Of a stretch of 35,606 bases of DNA, positions 15,324 to 23,303 are shown in pieces. The stretch covers positions 1 through 35,606 of the forward strand of contig DWXK01000094.1 of assembly GCA_019119205.1 (NCBI GenBank), given 5' to 3'. The notes under the pieces are model-generated. The model did no database searches. It was not told the DNA's origin and was given only the letters and a program-made list of their open reading frames with translations. The stretch comes from Candidatus Mediterraneibacter intestinavium (lineage in GTDB: Bacteria; Bacillota; Clostridia; Lachnospirales; Lachnospiraceae). A program made the position numbers and the translations under genes. Each line of letters opens with the position of its first letter. Position 1 is the first letter of the stretch.

Positions 15324-16415
15324 CTATATGTTCAATCTCAGCGGACGCCTCACCAGCGCCGCCGTCATGGACTCCCTGATGCATTTTCCCTGGATCAGTT
15401 TTCCCTCAGGACAGTATGCAAGGGCGGCTCTCTCGCACACGTTGTCAACTCCTGTCATCTTCTCAACAAAGTCCGAAGACGAAGTGACACGCGGAACCTC
15501 TTTGAGGACCTCCGCCGGATAGGTGTCAAAAGGAATCCCCAGTTCACGGGCAAGACTGCAGATCGCTGTTTCTTCCTTTTTCAGATCGATGCTGGCGATC
15601 CCCTCTACCTGTTCCAGACCGAGACCATTTTCATTCAGGACGCTTTCAAGTCCGCTCCGCAGAATTTCTGTCCTTATTCCTTTCCGGCAGCCGATCCCGG
15701 CGATGACATTTCCCGGTTTCAGGAGAAGGACTCCGCCCTGTTCATCGCACTTTCGCCCCGCACTCTTTCCCCGGCCATCATCTCTGTCCGCAACAAGGAT
15801 ACCGTACCGGTATGAAAAAAACTCCTCAGGTTCCTCGCACAGGACCAGTTCCCCCGGGATCTTTCCTTCGATCCGGCAGTCCGGTGCTTTCACACAGAAC
15901 GCGATCCGCTCTCCCTCCAGAACTGCCGCCGAGATTTCCTTTGCCCTCTGGCGGTCCGTGACGCACAGCCTGTTTTTCTTCGCAAACACGTCCACTGCAA
16001 ATTTTTTCTGTACGTCCGTGGCAGTAGTGTGCACTGCCTCCGCGCCCGTCATCTCCGCGATCTCATCCGCCATCCGCACTGCGCCTCCCACATGCCCGGA
16101 CAGAATGGGGATCACGTATCTCCCCTTCTCGTCCATCACCAGAACAGGAGAATCCGTGAACTTATCTTTCACAAAAGGGGCGATATACCGGACCGCGATC
16201 CCTGCAGCACCGATAAAGAGAAACGTGCTCTGTCCCCAGCTTCCGCCAATGATCTTACTGAGTTCCCCGGGAACCGGTTCAATCCCGTTCTCTGCAAACT
16301 TCTCCGGCGCATAGCCCTTACATCGCTTTCCTCTTTGACGCATCATCCTGCACAGACTTCTGTTCAGTCCCGTCCCTGTCCGTGTAAAGCTGAACACAAT
16401 GATCTCTTCTGTCAT
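15324..16415 (-). CDS. cbiG: Cobalt-precorrin-5A hydrolase CbiG
   Basis: This 363-residue protein has the CbiG layout. The N-terminal domain contains the segments FLFIGAAGIAVRYIAP and VIPILSGHVGGA, then a variable middle, and the C-terminal domain contains AGIGCRKGIRTEIL and VEGIASIDLKKEE. CbiG opens the delta-lactone of cobalt-precorrin-5A and releases acetaldehyde, the ring-contraction step of the anaerobic pathway. AAGGAG lies 6 bases before the ATG. It is not next to the other cbi genes. It follows an Lrp-type regulator gene on the same strand after 114 bases and ends in its own terminator. Confidence 0.94.
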   Translation of the reverse strand: MTEEIIVFSFTRTGTGLNRSLCRMMRQRGKRCKGYAPEKFAENGIEPVPGELSKIIGGSWGQSTFLFIGAAGIAVRYIAPFVKDKFTDSPVLVMDEKGRYVIPILSGHVGGAVRMADEIAEMTGAEAVHTTATDVQKKFAVDVFAKKNRLCVTDRQRAKEISAAVLEGERIAFCVKAPDCRIEGKIPGELVLCEEPEEFFSYRYGILVADRDDGRGKSAGRKCDEQGGVLLLKPGNVIAGIGCRKGIRTEILRSGLESVLNENGLGLEQVEGIASIDLKKEETAICSLARELGIPFDTYPAEVLKEVPRVTSSSDFVEKMTGVDNVCERAALAYCPEGKLIQGKCIRESMTAALVRRPLRLNI

Positions 16416-16529
16416 AGCCGCTCCTTCCCGCTTTCTCTCTGTTTCTTCTGCCTGTTTCTTATGTCCGTTTCTTCTGCCTGCTGCATAGCCCGCCTTTTCT
16501 CCACCGACTTTTTTGTGTCCCGGCTTTTG

Positions 16530-16988
16530 CTACAGCCTGAGTCCCTTGATGTCCTTGATCCTGGAAAGGATCGTATTACAGGTGCATTCCACCACTCCGG
16601 GCAGATGGTCAACCGTATCACAGATCAGTTTTTCCATCTCTTCATTGGACGAAGCGACTGCGTGGACATGTAATCTGCTCTTTCCCGTAACGCGGTAGAT
16701 CTGGGTGACCGTATCATTTTTCTCCAGGATCTCTGCCGCCTCCATCAGAGTATCCGGCTTAGTTTCGATCTCAAAATAACAGGACACTGCACCGCTGATC
16801 CGCTGCGGGTTGATGATCGTCGTATACTCCTCTATGATCCCTTTCTGTTCCAGAGTCTGGACCCGCATCTTCACCGCCACCCGGGAGATGCCTACCTTCT
16901 GCCCGATCTCGGAATACGACATCCTCGCGTTCCGGATCAGAAGGGTCACGATCTTCTGGTCCAGTTCGTCAAGCCCGTCCAAAAACAT
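16530..16988 (-). CDS. Lrp/AsnC-family transcriptional regulator
   Basis: This 152-residue protein has an N-terminal winged HTH (LDELDQKIVTLLIRNARMSYSEIG, then SRVAVKMRVQTLEQKGII) and a C-terminal ligand-sensing alpha-beta domain (about 65-145). Lrp/AsnC proteins form octamer-like dimers that respond to amino acids. AAGGAGG sits 7 bases before the ATG. It is divergent from a MATE pump gene, with the two promoters overlapping, so mutual or autoregulation is likely. cbiG lies downstream on the same strand. The effector cannot be told from sequence. Confidence 0.92.
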   Translation of the reverse strand: MFLDGLDELDQKIVTLLIRNARMSYSEIGQKVGISRVAVKMRVQTLEQKGIIEEYTTIINPQRISGAVSCYFEIETKPDTLMEAAEILEKNDTVTQIYRVTGKSRLHVHAVASSNEEMEKLICDTVDHLPGVVECTCNTILSRIKDIKGLRL

Positions 16989-17025
16989 AACATGGTGCCT
17001 CCTTTGTCTCCGTTCTCCTGTTGAC

Positions 17026-17064
17026 GTTCAGCCTATCAGCCTTTCCCATCTCTGACGGCTGAAC
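17026..17064. repeat. Inverted repeat in the Lrp gene leader
   Basis: GTTCAGCC (17026-17033) and GGCTGAAC (17057-17064) are exact inverted copies with 23 bases between them. They lie just downstream of the Lrp gene -10 box, in its untranslated leader. The site could be an Lrp-family operator or an RNA hairpin. No U-tract follows. Confidence 0.6.
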
Positions 17065-17075
17065 TTTTCCCTGAC

Positions 17076-17104
17076 ATTATACTTTGTTTTCTTCCGGTTG
17101 ACAA
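17076..17104 (-). promoter_or_regulatory. Promoter of the Lrp-type regulator gene
   Basis: On the minus strand TTGTCA (17099-17104) and TATAAT (17076-17081) are separated by 17 bases. The -35 box occupies nearly the same bases as the -35 box of the divergent MATE promoter. Confidence 0.8.
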
Positions 17105-17126
17105 TCATTCCCTTTGAGATTATCAT
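17098..17126 (+). promoter_or_regulatory. Promoter of the MATE gene
   Basis: TTGACA (17098-17103) and TATCAT (17121-17126) are separated by 17 bases on the plus strand. Five of the six -35 bases are shared with the divergent regulator promoter, so polymerase can use only one at a time. Confidence 0.8.
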
Positions 17127-17175
17127 ATCTTACGAATGTTAATTTAAAAATTACGAATAGAAAGCAGTGATAAAA

Positions 17176-18528
17176 ATGGAAAACGAACTGACCCGGGGTC
17201 CCGTCATGCGGACTATGCTGCGTTTCGCCGTCCCCATGATTCTGGGAGACCTTCTGCAGCAGTGCTACAATATTGCGGATACACTGATCGTAGGACGCTT
17301 TCTCGGCGCCGGCGCACTGGCGGCGGTAGGCTCCGCCTTCTCCCTTATGACCTTTCTGACTTCCATCATCCTTGGACTTGCAATGGGAAGCGGCACAGTC
17401 TTCTCCATGCGTTTCGGTCAGAAGGACAGCCTGGGACTGAGAGAAGAGATCCTTGCCTCCTTCACTCTACTGGGAATAGTGACCGTAGTTCTCAATGTCC
17501 TGGTCTTCGCGGGAATTGACTGGATCATCCGGTTTCTGCGTACTCCCGATGAACTGGTGGAACTGATGAGAGAATATCTGATCGTGATCTTCGCTGGACT
17601 GATCGGCATCTTTCTCTATAACTTCTTCGCATCACTCCTGCGCTCACTTGGAAACTCTGTGGTGCCGCTGATCTTTCTCGCAGTCTCCGCCGTACTCAAT
17701 ATCCTCCTTGATCTCTGGTTCGTCGCCGGACTCGGGCAGGGCGTTGCCGGAGCTGCCGAGGCGACTGTGATCTCCCAGTATATATCCGGGATCGGCATCA
17801 CCATCTATGCATGGATCCGTTTTCCCCATCTTCTCCGGAAAGATAAAAATGTACGTCTGCGTCTTTCCCGGATCAGGGAGATCACCAGTTTTTCCGGACT
17901 GACCTGCATGCAGCAGTCCATCATGAACCTGGGGATACTCGCGGTACAGGGACTGGTCAACAGCTTCGGCACCACAGTCATGGCAGCCTTTGCCGCCGCG
18001 GTAAAGATCGACGCCTTCGCCTATCTGCCCGTACAGGATTTCGGCAACGCATTTTCCATCTTTATCGCACAAAACTATGGGGCGGGAAAGAATGACCGGA
18101 TCCGGAAGGGCACCCGCTGTGCAGCTGCCGCCTCTGCTGTGTTCGGTCTTGCCGTCTCCCTCCTTGTCGTCCTCTTCGCCGGCCCGCTGATGAGCCTTTT
18201 CATCGACACCGGAGAAGTCTCTGTCATCGCTGAAGGAGTCCGCTATCTGCGTATTGAAGGGGCATTTTACGCCCTCATCGGGATCCTGTTCCTGCTCTAC
18301 GGTCTCTACCGGGCGATCGGAAGTCCGGGAATGTCCGTGATCCTGACCGTTGTCTCTCTCGGCACCCGTGTCGTTCTGGCTTATGTCCTCTCCGCTGTTC
18401 CCGCATTCGGCGTCGCAGGGATTTGGTGGGCTGTTCCCATCGGCTGGTTCCTTGCGGACGTCCTGGGTGCAGGGTATTATTTTACCCGGTACCGGAAGCA
18501 CTCCGTCTGCCCGCCAGGGACGGTGTGA
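17176..18528 (+). CDS. MATE-family multidrug/sodium antiporter
   Basis: This protein of about 450 residues has 12 predicted spans and the MATE family opening (MRTMLRFAVPMILGDLLQQ, then CYNIADTLIVGRFLGAGALAAVG), repeated in diverged form in the second half (CMQQSIMNLGILAVQGLVN). MATE pumps export cationic drugs or metabolites using sodium or proton gradients. Two starts are possible, GTG at 17167 and ATG at 17176. Neither has a strong ribosome binding site, and I prefer the ATG. The last 47 bases overlap the 3' end of the oppositely oriented GH18 gene. Divergence from the Lrp-type gene suggests it is that regulator's target. Confidence 0.92.
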   Translation: MENELTRGPVMRTMLRFAVPMILGDLLQQCYNIADTLIVGRFLGAGALAAVGSAFSLMTFLTSIILGLAMGSGTVFSMRFGQKDSLGLREEILASFTLLGIVTVVLNVLVFAGIDWIIRFLRTPDELVELMREYLIVIFAGLIGIFLYNFFASLLRSLGNSVVPLIFLAVSAVLNILLDLWFVAGLGQGVAGAAEATVISQYISGIGITIYAWIRFPHLLRKDKNVRLRLSRIREITSFSGLTCMQQSIMNLGILAVQGLVNSFGTTVMAAFAAAVKIDAFAYLPVQDFGNAFSIFIAQNYGAGKNDRIRKGTRCAAAASAVFGLAVSLLVVLFAGPLMSLFIDTGEVSVIAEGVRYLRIEGAFYALIGILFLLYGLYRAIGSPGMSVILTVVSLGTRVVLAYVLSAVPAFGVAGIWWAVPIGWFLADVLGAGYYFTRYRKHSVCPPGTV

Positions 18529-19501
18529 AGCCGCCGGGGAACTCCCGCATCAGATTCCAGTACCTTACTCCTGCCAGACCAAATTTCCGGGCCAGCTCCC
18601 ATTTTGCCGTAAGGCTCCGGGCATTTTCAAACCACACGGCATGCTCTGCGCCTCCTTTCACGTAGGTAAACCAGGGACTCTGTGCGATCTCCGCATGGCG
18701 GATGACTACACCGTTTTCTGCTGCGGTCTCCTCCGCCTCCCTGCTTCCTACCATACGTGCGCGGGTGATCCCCCGCTCATAAGGAAGCGTCCAGTCGTAT
18801 CCATAGTTGGGGATCCCAAGGATCAGCTTTTCCGCCGGGATCTTCGTAACAGCATATTCTACCACCTGCCGCACTTTATCAAGAGGAGCCACCGCCATGG
18901 GAGGTCCGTAAACATATCCCCACTCATATGTCTTCAAAAAGACACGGTCCGCACACGCTCCCAGAAGCGCATAATCCATTCCCTCCACAGCCAGCCCTCT
19001 CTGCGAATCAGATGTCCTGGGAACTGCCGCCACAGACACTATGCATCCTCTCTCACCTAATCTTTCTCTCACCCTTCCCACAAACTTTGCATACCGAACA
19101 CGGTCTGCGGGAAGGACATTTTCAAAATCAATGTCCACCCCTCTGTATCCCTGTTCTTCTGCCAGTGCAGACAGCTGAGCGATGATCCGGTCCTGGATCG
19201 GCCTGTTTTCCAAGATCACTCTGACAAGCTGATTATGGAAGGCACCTTGTGAAAAAGGCGTCAGGACGAGGACCGGCCTCACATTGTTTTTCTCTGCCAT
19301 CCGTATCATCCACCGGTCATCCCCGGAAGGAAGGATCAGATTTCCCTCAAATGTAAACCCGCAGGAAAAAATGAGCAGTTCTTCCAGCATGGCGAGCGCC
19401 CTTTCCAGCAGAGACGGCTCAATATATGGATAAGCATAACCTCCTGCCGTCATTTCTTCGACAGAACAGTTTTCTTTTTCTTCTTTCAATCTATGATTCA
19501 A
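18482..19501 (-). CDS. Glycoside hydrolase family 18 protein (SleL/YaaH-like, no LysM)
   Basis: This protein of about 339 residues has a GH18 barrel. The catalytic DxDxE motif is in the segment YRGVDIDFENV, with the acid Glu near residue 127, followed by VAAVPRTSD, DYALLGACADRVFLKTYEW, LILGIPNYGYDWTLP and AGVRYWNL. The pattern is closest to the spore-cortex N-acetylglucosaminidases, but there are no LysM repeats and no signal peptide. A GTG at 19510 has no properly spaced ribosome binding site, while the TTG at 19501 lies 6-7 bases after GGGGGTG, so I chose the TTG. It is the last gene of the cyclic-di-GMP/glycosyltransferase set, 57 bases after the preceding gene. It may trim the polymer made there, or act in the spore. 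Confidence 0.85.
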   Translation of the reverse strand: MNHRLKEEKENCSVEEMTAGGYAYPYIEPSLLERALAMLEELLIFSCGFTFEGNLILPSGDDRWMIRMAEKNNVRPVLVLTPFSQGAFHNQLVRVILENRPIQDRIIAQLSALAEEQGYRGVDIDFENVLPADRVRYAKFVGRVRERLGERGCIVSVAAVPRTSDSQRGLAVEGMDYALLGACADRVFLKTYEWGYVYGPPMAVAPLDKVRQVVEYAVTKIPAEKLILGIPNYGYDWTLPYERGITRARMVGSREAEETAAENGVVIRHAEIAQSPWFTYVKGGAEHAVWFENARSLTAKWELARKFGLAGVRYWNLMREFPGGFTPSLAGRRSASGTG

Positions 19502-19558
19502 GATGATCACCCCCGTGCAGAAAGCATATGCTCCCAGGGGGAAGATTATGACTTTTTT

Positions 19559-21376
19559 CTATTTTTCATCAAAGACAGAACCTGCATCCGCTTCCGGATC
19601 AAGGACGATCACCTGGTCGAAGTTCTTTTCCGCCTCCGCCAGCATCCCCCTGTCTGTCCCATCCGTTACTTCCACGTCCTCCGCCCAGAGAAAATATCTG
19701 CACACATAGCGCACCTCTCCATCCGAAACCTGCCCTTCCCGGTCTGAAGCGACAATGAGATAGCTTTTCTCATCTGTCCCGGTGCCCTCATACCAGTGGT
19801 CTCCCACGATCCTCTCCGCCTGTCCCGGAAGGGTGTCATTATATCCCTGCCGGATACTTCTCAGTCCGTTGACCTCTGAATAGAGGAAATTCACAGCCAC
19901 CAGAAAGGTTCCCAGGACCGCATACTGATATCTCCTTTTCGCCGCAGGAGAGGAATACGCCCGGTACGCTCCACGCTCATCGATGCTCACGGCAAAGGAA
20001 CCTTCCATATCCGTCACTGCCCCCATGATCAGCATCCCCGCAGCCAGTACCATGACACTGCAGGCATACCGTTCAAAGCCTGCCATCCGGAGCGACTCCT
20101 CCGCAGGCATAGTATAAAGGTACATGTACAGCATTCCCGCATAATAGAGGAAGACCACCGTATCTGCCGCCACAAGGATCCGCCCCAGATTCCACCGGCG
20201 CTTCATCTTAAACCGTGCATAGAGGACGGCTGCCAGTGCCAGCACATTGCAGAGAAGAAAGATCTGTACAGCGCGCCCGGCAGGATCCAGCGCAGCTGTG
20301 ACAAAATCCCGGATCACGCTGCCGTACAGTTCCTCTCCCACGGGAGCCGCTCCGGCTTTGCCGCCGGACTCGAACTTTCCCGTAAAGCCTGCCAGATCTG
20401 TCTTCAGATGATACCTCCATGCCAGCAGAGGAAGAGTCATGCCGATGATCAGGAGTGCTGCATACAAAAGCTTTCGTACTCTCTTCCCTGGCGATGTCTT
20501 CCCCGGCAATGCTTTTTCCTGCGGTGTCTTCCCCGGTCTGACGATCTTCCAGAGGGCATATACTCCGGCGGTCCCTGCGAAGAACATCCCCGTACTCTTT
20601 ACGATCCCTGTATAACCTAGGAGCAGGATCTGAAGGATGCACAGCCTTCCCTTTTCCTCCCCGCACCGGTAACTGAGTGCAATGGACGCCATGGCAAGGA
20701 GGGGCAGGAGAAAATCTACCAGAAGGCTGTTGATCCGGATAGTCAGGTTCAGATAGGACAGGACAGCACATCCCATCCCCAGAGACGAATAGAGCAGGAA
20801 ACGGCGTTTCTCCCTGATGACGCCGAAGACAGAGAAAAAGCATGCGAGGATCAGGATGTTCTGGGCAAGCAGCATGACCCCCTGGGAATGTCCGGCGTAC
20901 CTGCAGATATAATAGACAAAAAGACTGCTCCCCGGCGGATAGTCCCGAAAAGGGATCAACTCCGTGTCCACACCCGGAAGCTGATCTGCAGACAGCAGAT
21001 ATTTTACGATCAGGGCCCAGTGTGAAAAATTATCATAATGGACCAGTTTCAGATTCAGTGTCAGCCAGATGAACACAGTCGTCCCTGCGGCAAAGCAGAC
21101 CCCGCAGAGGCTCAGACCCGGAAAGCGGATCTTTTTCCTGCAGAGCAGAATGAAAAAGATCACGGATCCCCCAAGACCTCCCAGCAGAAGCAGATCCGCG
21201 GTCTGTTTCAGGGCTCCCGCCAGCGCGCCCCAGAAGAGCACAAGACCGATCCCTGTCATGGAAACAGCAGGGACAAACCATACCTTCACTTTACCGAACC
21301 GGAATACCACAAAAAAATATCCCCACATGGACAGACAGAGTCCCATACCCTCCAGAATATTTTGAAACAGTTCCAT
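19559..21376 (-). CDS. Large polytopic membrane protein, GT-C glycosyltransferase-like
   Basis: The product is 605 residues with about 13 hydrophobic spans and a C-terminal soluble part of about 90 residues. After the third or fourth span a conserved-looking outer loop (VHYDNFSHWALIVKYLL, then FRDYPPGSSLFVYY) resembles the acidic first-loop signature of GT-C lipid-dependent sugar transferases and related envelope proteins. I cannot name a family with certainty. A cytoplasmic loop near residue 290 carries a short tandem repeat of the type PGKTP/PGKTS. It sits 16 bases after the BcsA-like synthase and before the GH18 gene, which suggests a role in building or modifying the polysaccharide. Confidence 0.75.
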   Translation of the reverse strand: MELFQNILEGMGLCLSMWGYFFVVFRFGKVKVWFVPAVSMTGIGLVLFWGALAGALKQTADLLLLGGLGGSVIFFILLCRKKIRFPGLSLCGVCFAAGTTVFIWLTLNLKLVHYDNFSHWALIVKYLLSADQLPGVDTELIPFRDYPPGSSLFVYYICRYAGHSQGVMLLAQNILILACFFSVFGVIREKRRFLLYSSLGMGCAVLSYLNLTIRINSLLVDFLLPLLAMASIALSYRCGEEKGRLCILQILLLGYTGIVKSTGMFFAGTAGVYALWKIVRPGKTPQEKALPGKTSPGKRVRKLLYAALLIIGMTLPLLAWRYHLKTDLAGFTGKFESGGKAGAAPVGEELYGSVIRDFVTAALDPAGRAVQIFLLCNVLALAAVLYARFKMKRRWNLGRILVAADTVVFLYYAGMLYMYLYTMPAEESLRMAGFERYACSVMVLAAGMLIMGAVTDMEGSFAVSIDERGAYRAYSSPAAKRRYQYAVLGTFLVAVNFLYSEVNGLRSIRQGYNDTLPGQAERIVGDHWYEGTGTDEKSYLIVASDREGQVSDGEVRYVCRYFLWAEDVEVTDGTDRGMLAEAEKNFDQVIVLDPEADAGSVFDEK

Positions 21377-21392
21377 CCTCTTCTGGCTCCTT

Positions 21393-23303
21393 TCATGTTT
21401 CTTTTCCCTTTCCCCAGCGCATCTCTATATTCCGGCGCACTTCATCGTATAGGGTCATCCACGGATCGATCTCCCGGGGCAGTGAGTGTTCCCTGTCATG
21501 AATGATCTGAAGCCAGTTCCGCCTGTCCTCTTCCGTCTCCGGGACGACCACTGCCGCGGCGAACCAACTCCGTCTGCTCTGTTCTTCTCTGCTGTATGCG
21601 CACACTGCGTCCAGTGCTGCCCGGTAATGCGGGGTGGTGACAAGCACCCGGAACCGGTCATCTCTTGACAGAGAGACCGGCTCCGGGAACCTCAAGGCGA
21701 TTCCTTCTTCGGAAACGTCAACTGTCTTTCCCCTGTGCCGCTTTCCGCGGAACGAAACTTCCGCTTCTTCTTCCGCCCCGATCCGGTCTGAGATACGTCG
21801 GGACTCTCTGCCAAGCATAAAAAATACTGCATATAGAAGTCCGGTCAGATTATAACTCAGCCAAAACAGGATCACACTGCTGTACACCAGAGCCATCCCG
21901 TATTTTCCCCGTGCAAAATGAAGGATTGATATCGCCGTCAGAAAGATCAGCACTCCATGAGGGATCAGATACCTTGATGAAGCCGTCTTTTCCTTCCGTT
22001 TCTTTTTATCTGTAACCCTGAACTTTTTCCGGTGTATTCCTATGGATTCCAGAAAAACCGGAACGATCAGATAAGGCGCCAGGATCGTATCAATGATCTG
22101 GCTCCACCTCACATTGCGGATATTTGTGCTCAGATATTCCATGGACACCCGGTACAGCAGATGAGAAGGGAGCCAGAATACAAGGAGTTCCCAGAATCCG
22201 CATTCCACAAGACGGAATCCGAACAGAGCAAAAAGGATCGGAGCGAGGATAAAGATCATCCTGCACAGGAAAGACCACCAGTACAGATAGGCATTCAGAT
22301 AAGACAGCCTGGCCGCCAGGGACAGTTTTTTTGTGAACACTGCCCCGGTGTTCTGGATACTCTGGATCACGCCTCTCGCCCAGCGGACTCTCTGACCGAT
22401 CATGCTCTCCACCGTAGTCGTGGACAGTCCCGCGGCAAGCACCTCAGACGTGGCATATGTGATATATCCCGCTTTCTGCAGCCGGAGACTGGTCTCAAAA
22501 TCTTCCGTTACCGTATCATACGGAAATCCTCCGATCTCCTCCAGCGCCGGGCGCAGGATCACCGTATTACTTCCCGTGTATGCCGCCGCATTTGCGGCGT
22601 TCCGCATCACATTGATCTCACGGGAAAAGAAATCCTGCTCATTGGGGATACCCTTTTCCGAGAACAGATTGAACTGAAACAGATCCTGGTTATAAAAGCT
22701 CTGGGGCGTCTGGACCAGCCCCATCCGGATATCCGGTGTCAGAAAATACGGCACCGTTCTTACCAGGAACTCTCTCCGGGGTATCATGTCTGCGTCAAAT
22801 GTCGCGATCAGAGGCGACGACGTACGGGCAAGGGCATTGTTGTAGTTTCCCGACTTGGCATGCCGGTTTTCGGGAAGTCCCAGATACCCGGCTCCCAGGT
22901 GTTCTGCCAGCTCCCGGATCTCCCTTCTGTTTCCGTCGTCGCAGACATAGATGTGTACCTTGTCTTTTTCCGGATATTCCAGAAAGGTACAGGCATTGAT
23001 CGTCTTGTACAGAAGTCCGGCGGATTCGTTATGGGTGGCAATGAACACATCCACATCAGGGAAGCTCTCTGATGGGACATCGGGAAACGGGATCTCACAG
23101 CCGGTGCTTTTCATCCTGCCGATCATCAGTTCCGTCACTCCCAGAGTGGTCACCGTTTCCGCCAGGACCAGAGCGATCCCTGCCGCTGCCTGGAAGAATC
23201 CCGCCGACCAGGGAATCGTAAAAAAGATCCTCCAGATCAGATAGACCGAAGATGAGAAGATATATGATACAAACCAGCAGTTTCGCTTTCTCTCATCCTG
23301 CAT
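21393..23303 (-). CDS. BcsA-like processive glycosyltransferase (GT2) with C-terminal PilZ domain
   Basis: This 636-residue protein has two N-terminal spans, then a GT2 catalytic domain with CDDG (121-124), DAD (170-172), TED (266-268) and QRVRW (304-308), the full set of processive beta-glycan synthases. Four or more spans follow. The C-terminal PilZ domain (about 500-605) has RxxxR at 503-507 and DxSxxG at 529-534, both residues sets that bind cyclic-di-GMP. Cellulose synthase BcsA uses the same architecture. It is shorter than proteobacterial BcsA (about 850), and no bcsB, bcsZ or bcsC is present. The sugar is unknown. GGAGG lies 8 bases before the ATG, and it overlaps the upstream gene by 11 bases. 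Confidence 0.92.
   Translation of the reverse strand: MQDERKRNCWFVSYIFSSSVYLIWRIFFTIPWSAGFFQAAAGIALVLAETVTTLGVTELMIGRMKSTGCEIPFPDVPSESFPDVDVFIATHNESAGLLYKTINACTFLEYPEKDKVHIYVCDDGNRREIRELAEHLGAGYLGLPENRHAKSGNYNNALARTSSPLIATFDADMIPRREFLVRTVPYFLTPDIRMGLVQTPQSFYNQDLFQFNLFSEKGIPNEQDFFSREINVMRNAANAAAYTGSNTVILRPALEEIGGFPYDTVTEDFETSLRLQKAGYITYATSEVLAAGLSTTTVESMIGQRVRWARGVIQSIQNTGAVFTKKLSLAARLSYLNAYLYWWSFLCRMIFILAPILFALFGFRLVECGFWELLVFWLPSHLLYRVSMEYLSTNIRNVRWSQIIDTILAPYLIVPVFLESIGIHRKKFRVTDKKKRKEKTASSRYLIPHGVLIFLTAISILHFARGKYGMALVYSSVILFWLSYNLTGLLYAVFFMLGRESRRISDRIGAEEEAEVSFRGKRHRGKTVDVSEEGIALRFPEPVSLSRDDRFRVLVTTPHYRAALDAVCAYSREEQSRRSWFAAAVVVPETEEDRRNWLQIIHDREHSLPREIDPWMTLYDEVRRNIEMRWGKGKET

Noticed and set aside
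16412-16621. 69-codon minus-strand ORF between cbiG and the Lrp gene
   Set aside because: It mostly overlaps the Lrp gene in another frame, and its remaining part is a low-complexity tail with a short direct repeat.
20480-20560. Short tandem repeat in the GT-C-like gene
   Set aside because: Only two or three diverged copies of a PGKT unit are seen, probably a flexible loop and not a repeat element of interest.
22032-23072. Plus-strand ORF of 346 codons opposite the BcsA-like gene
   Set aside because: Same reasoning: a shadow frame of a well-supported GT2/PilZ gene.
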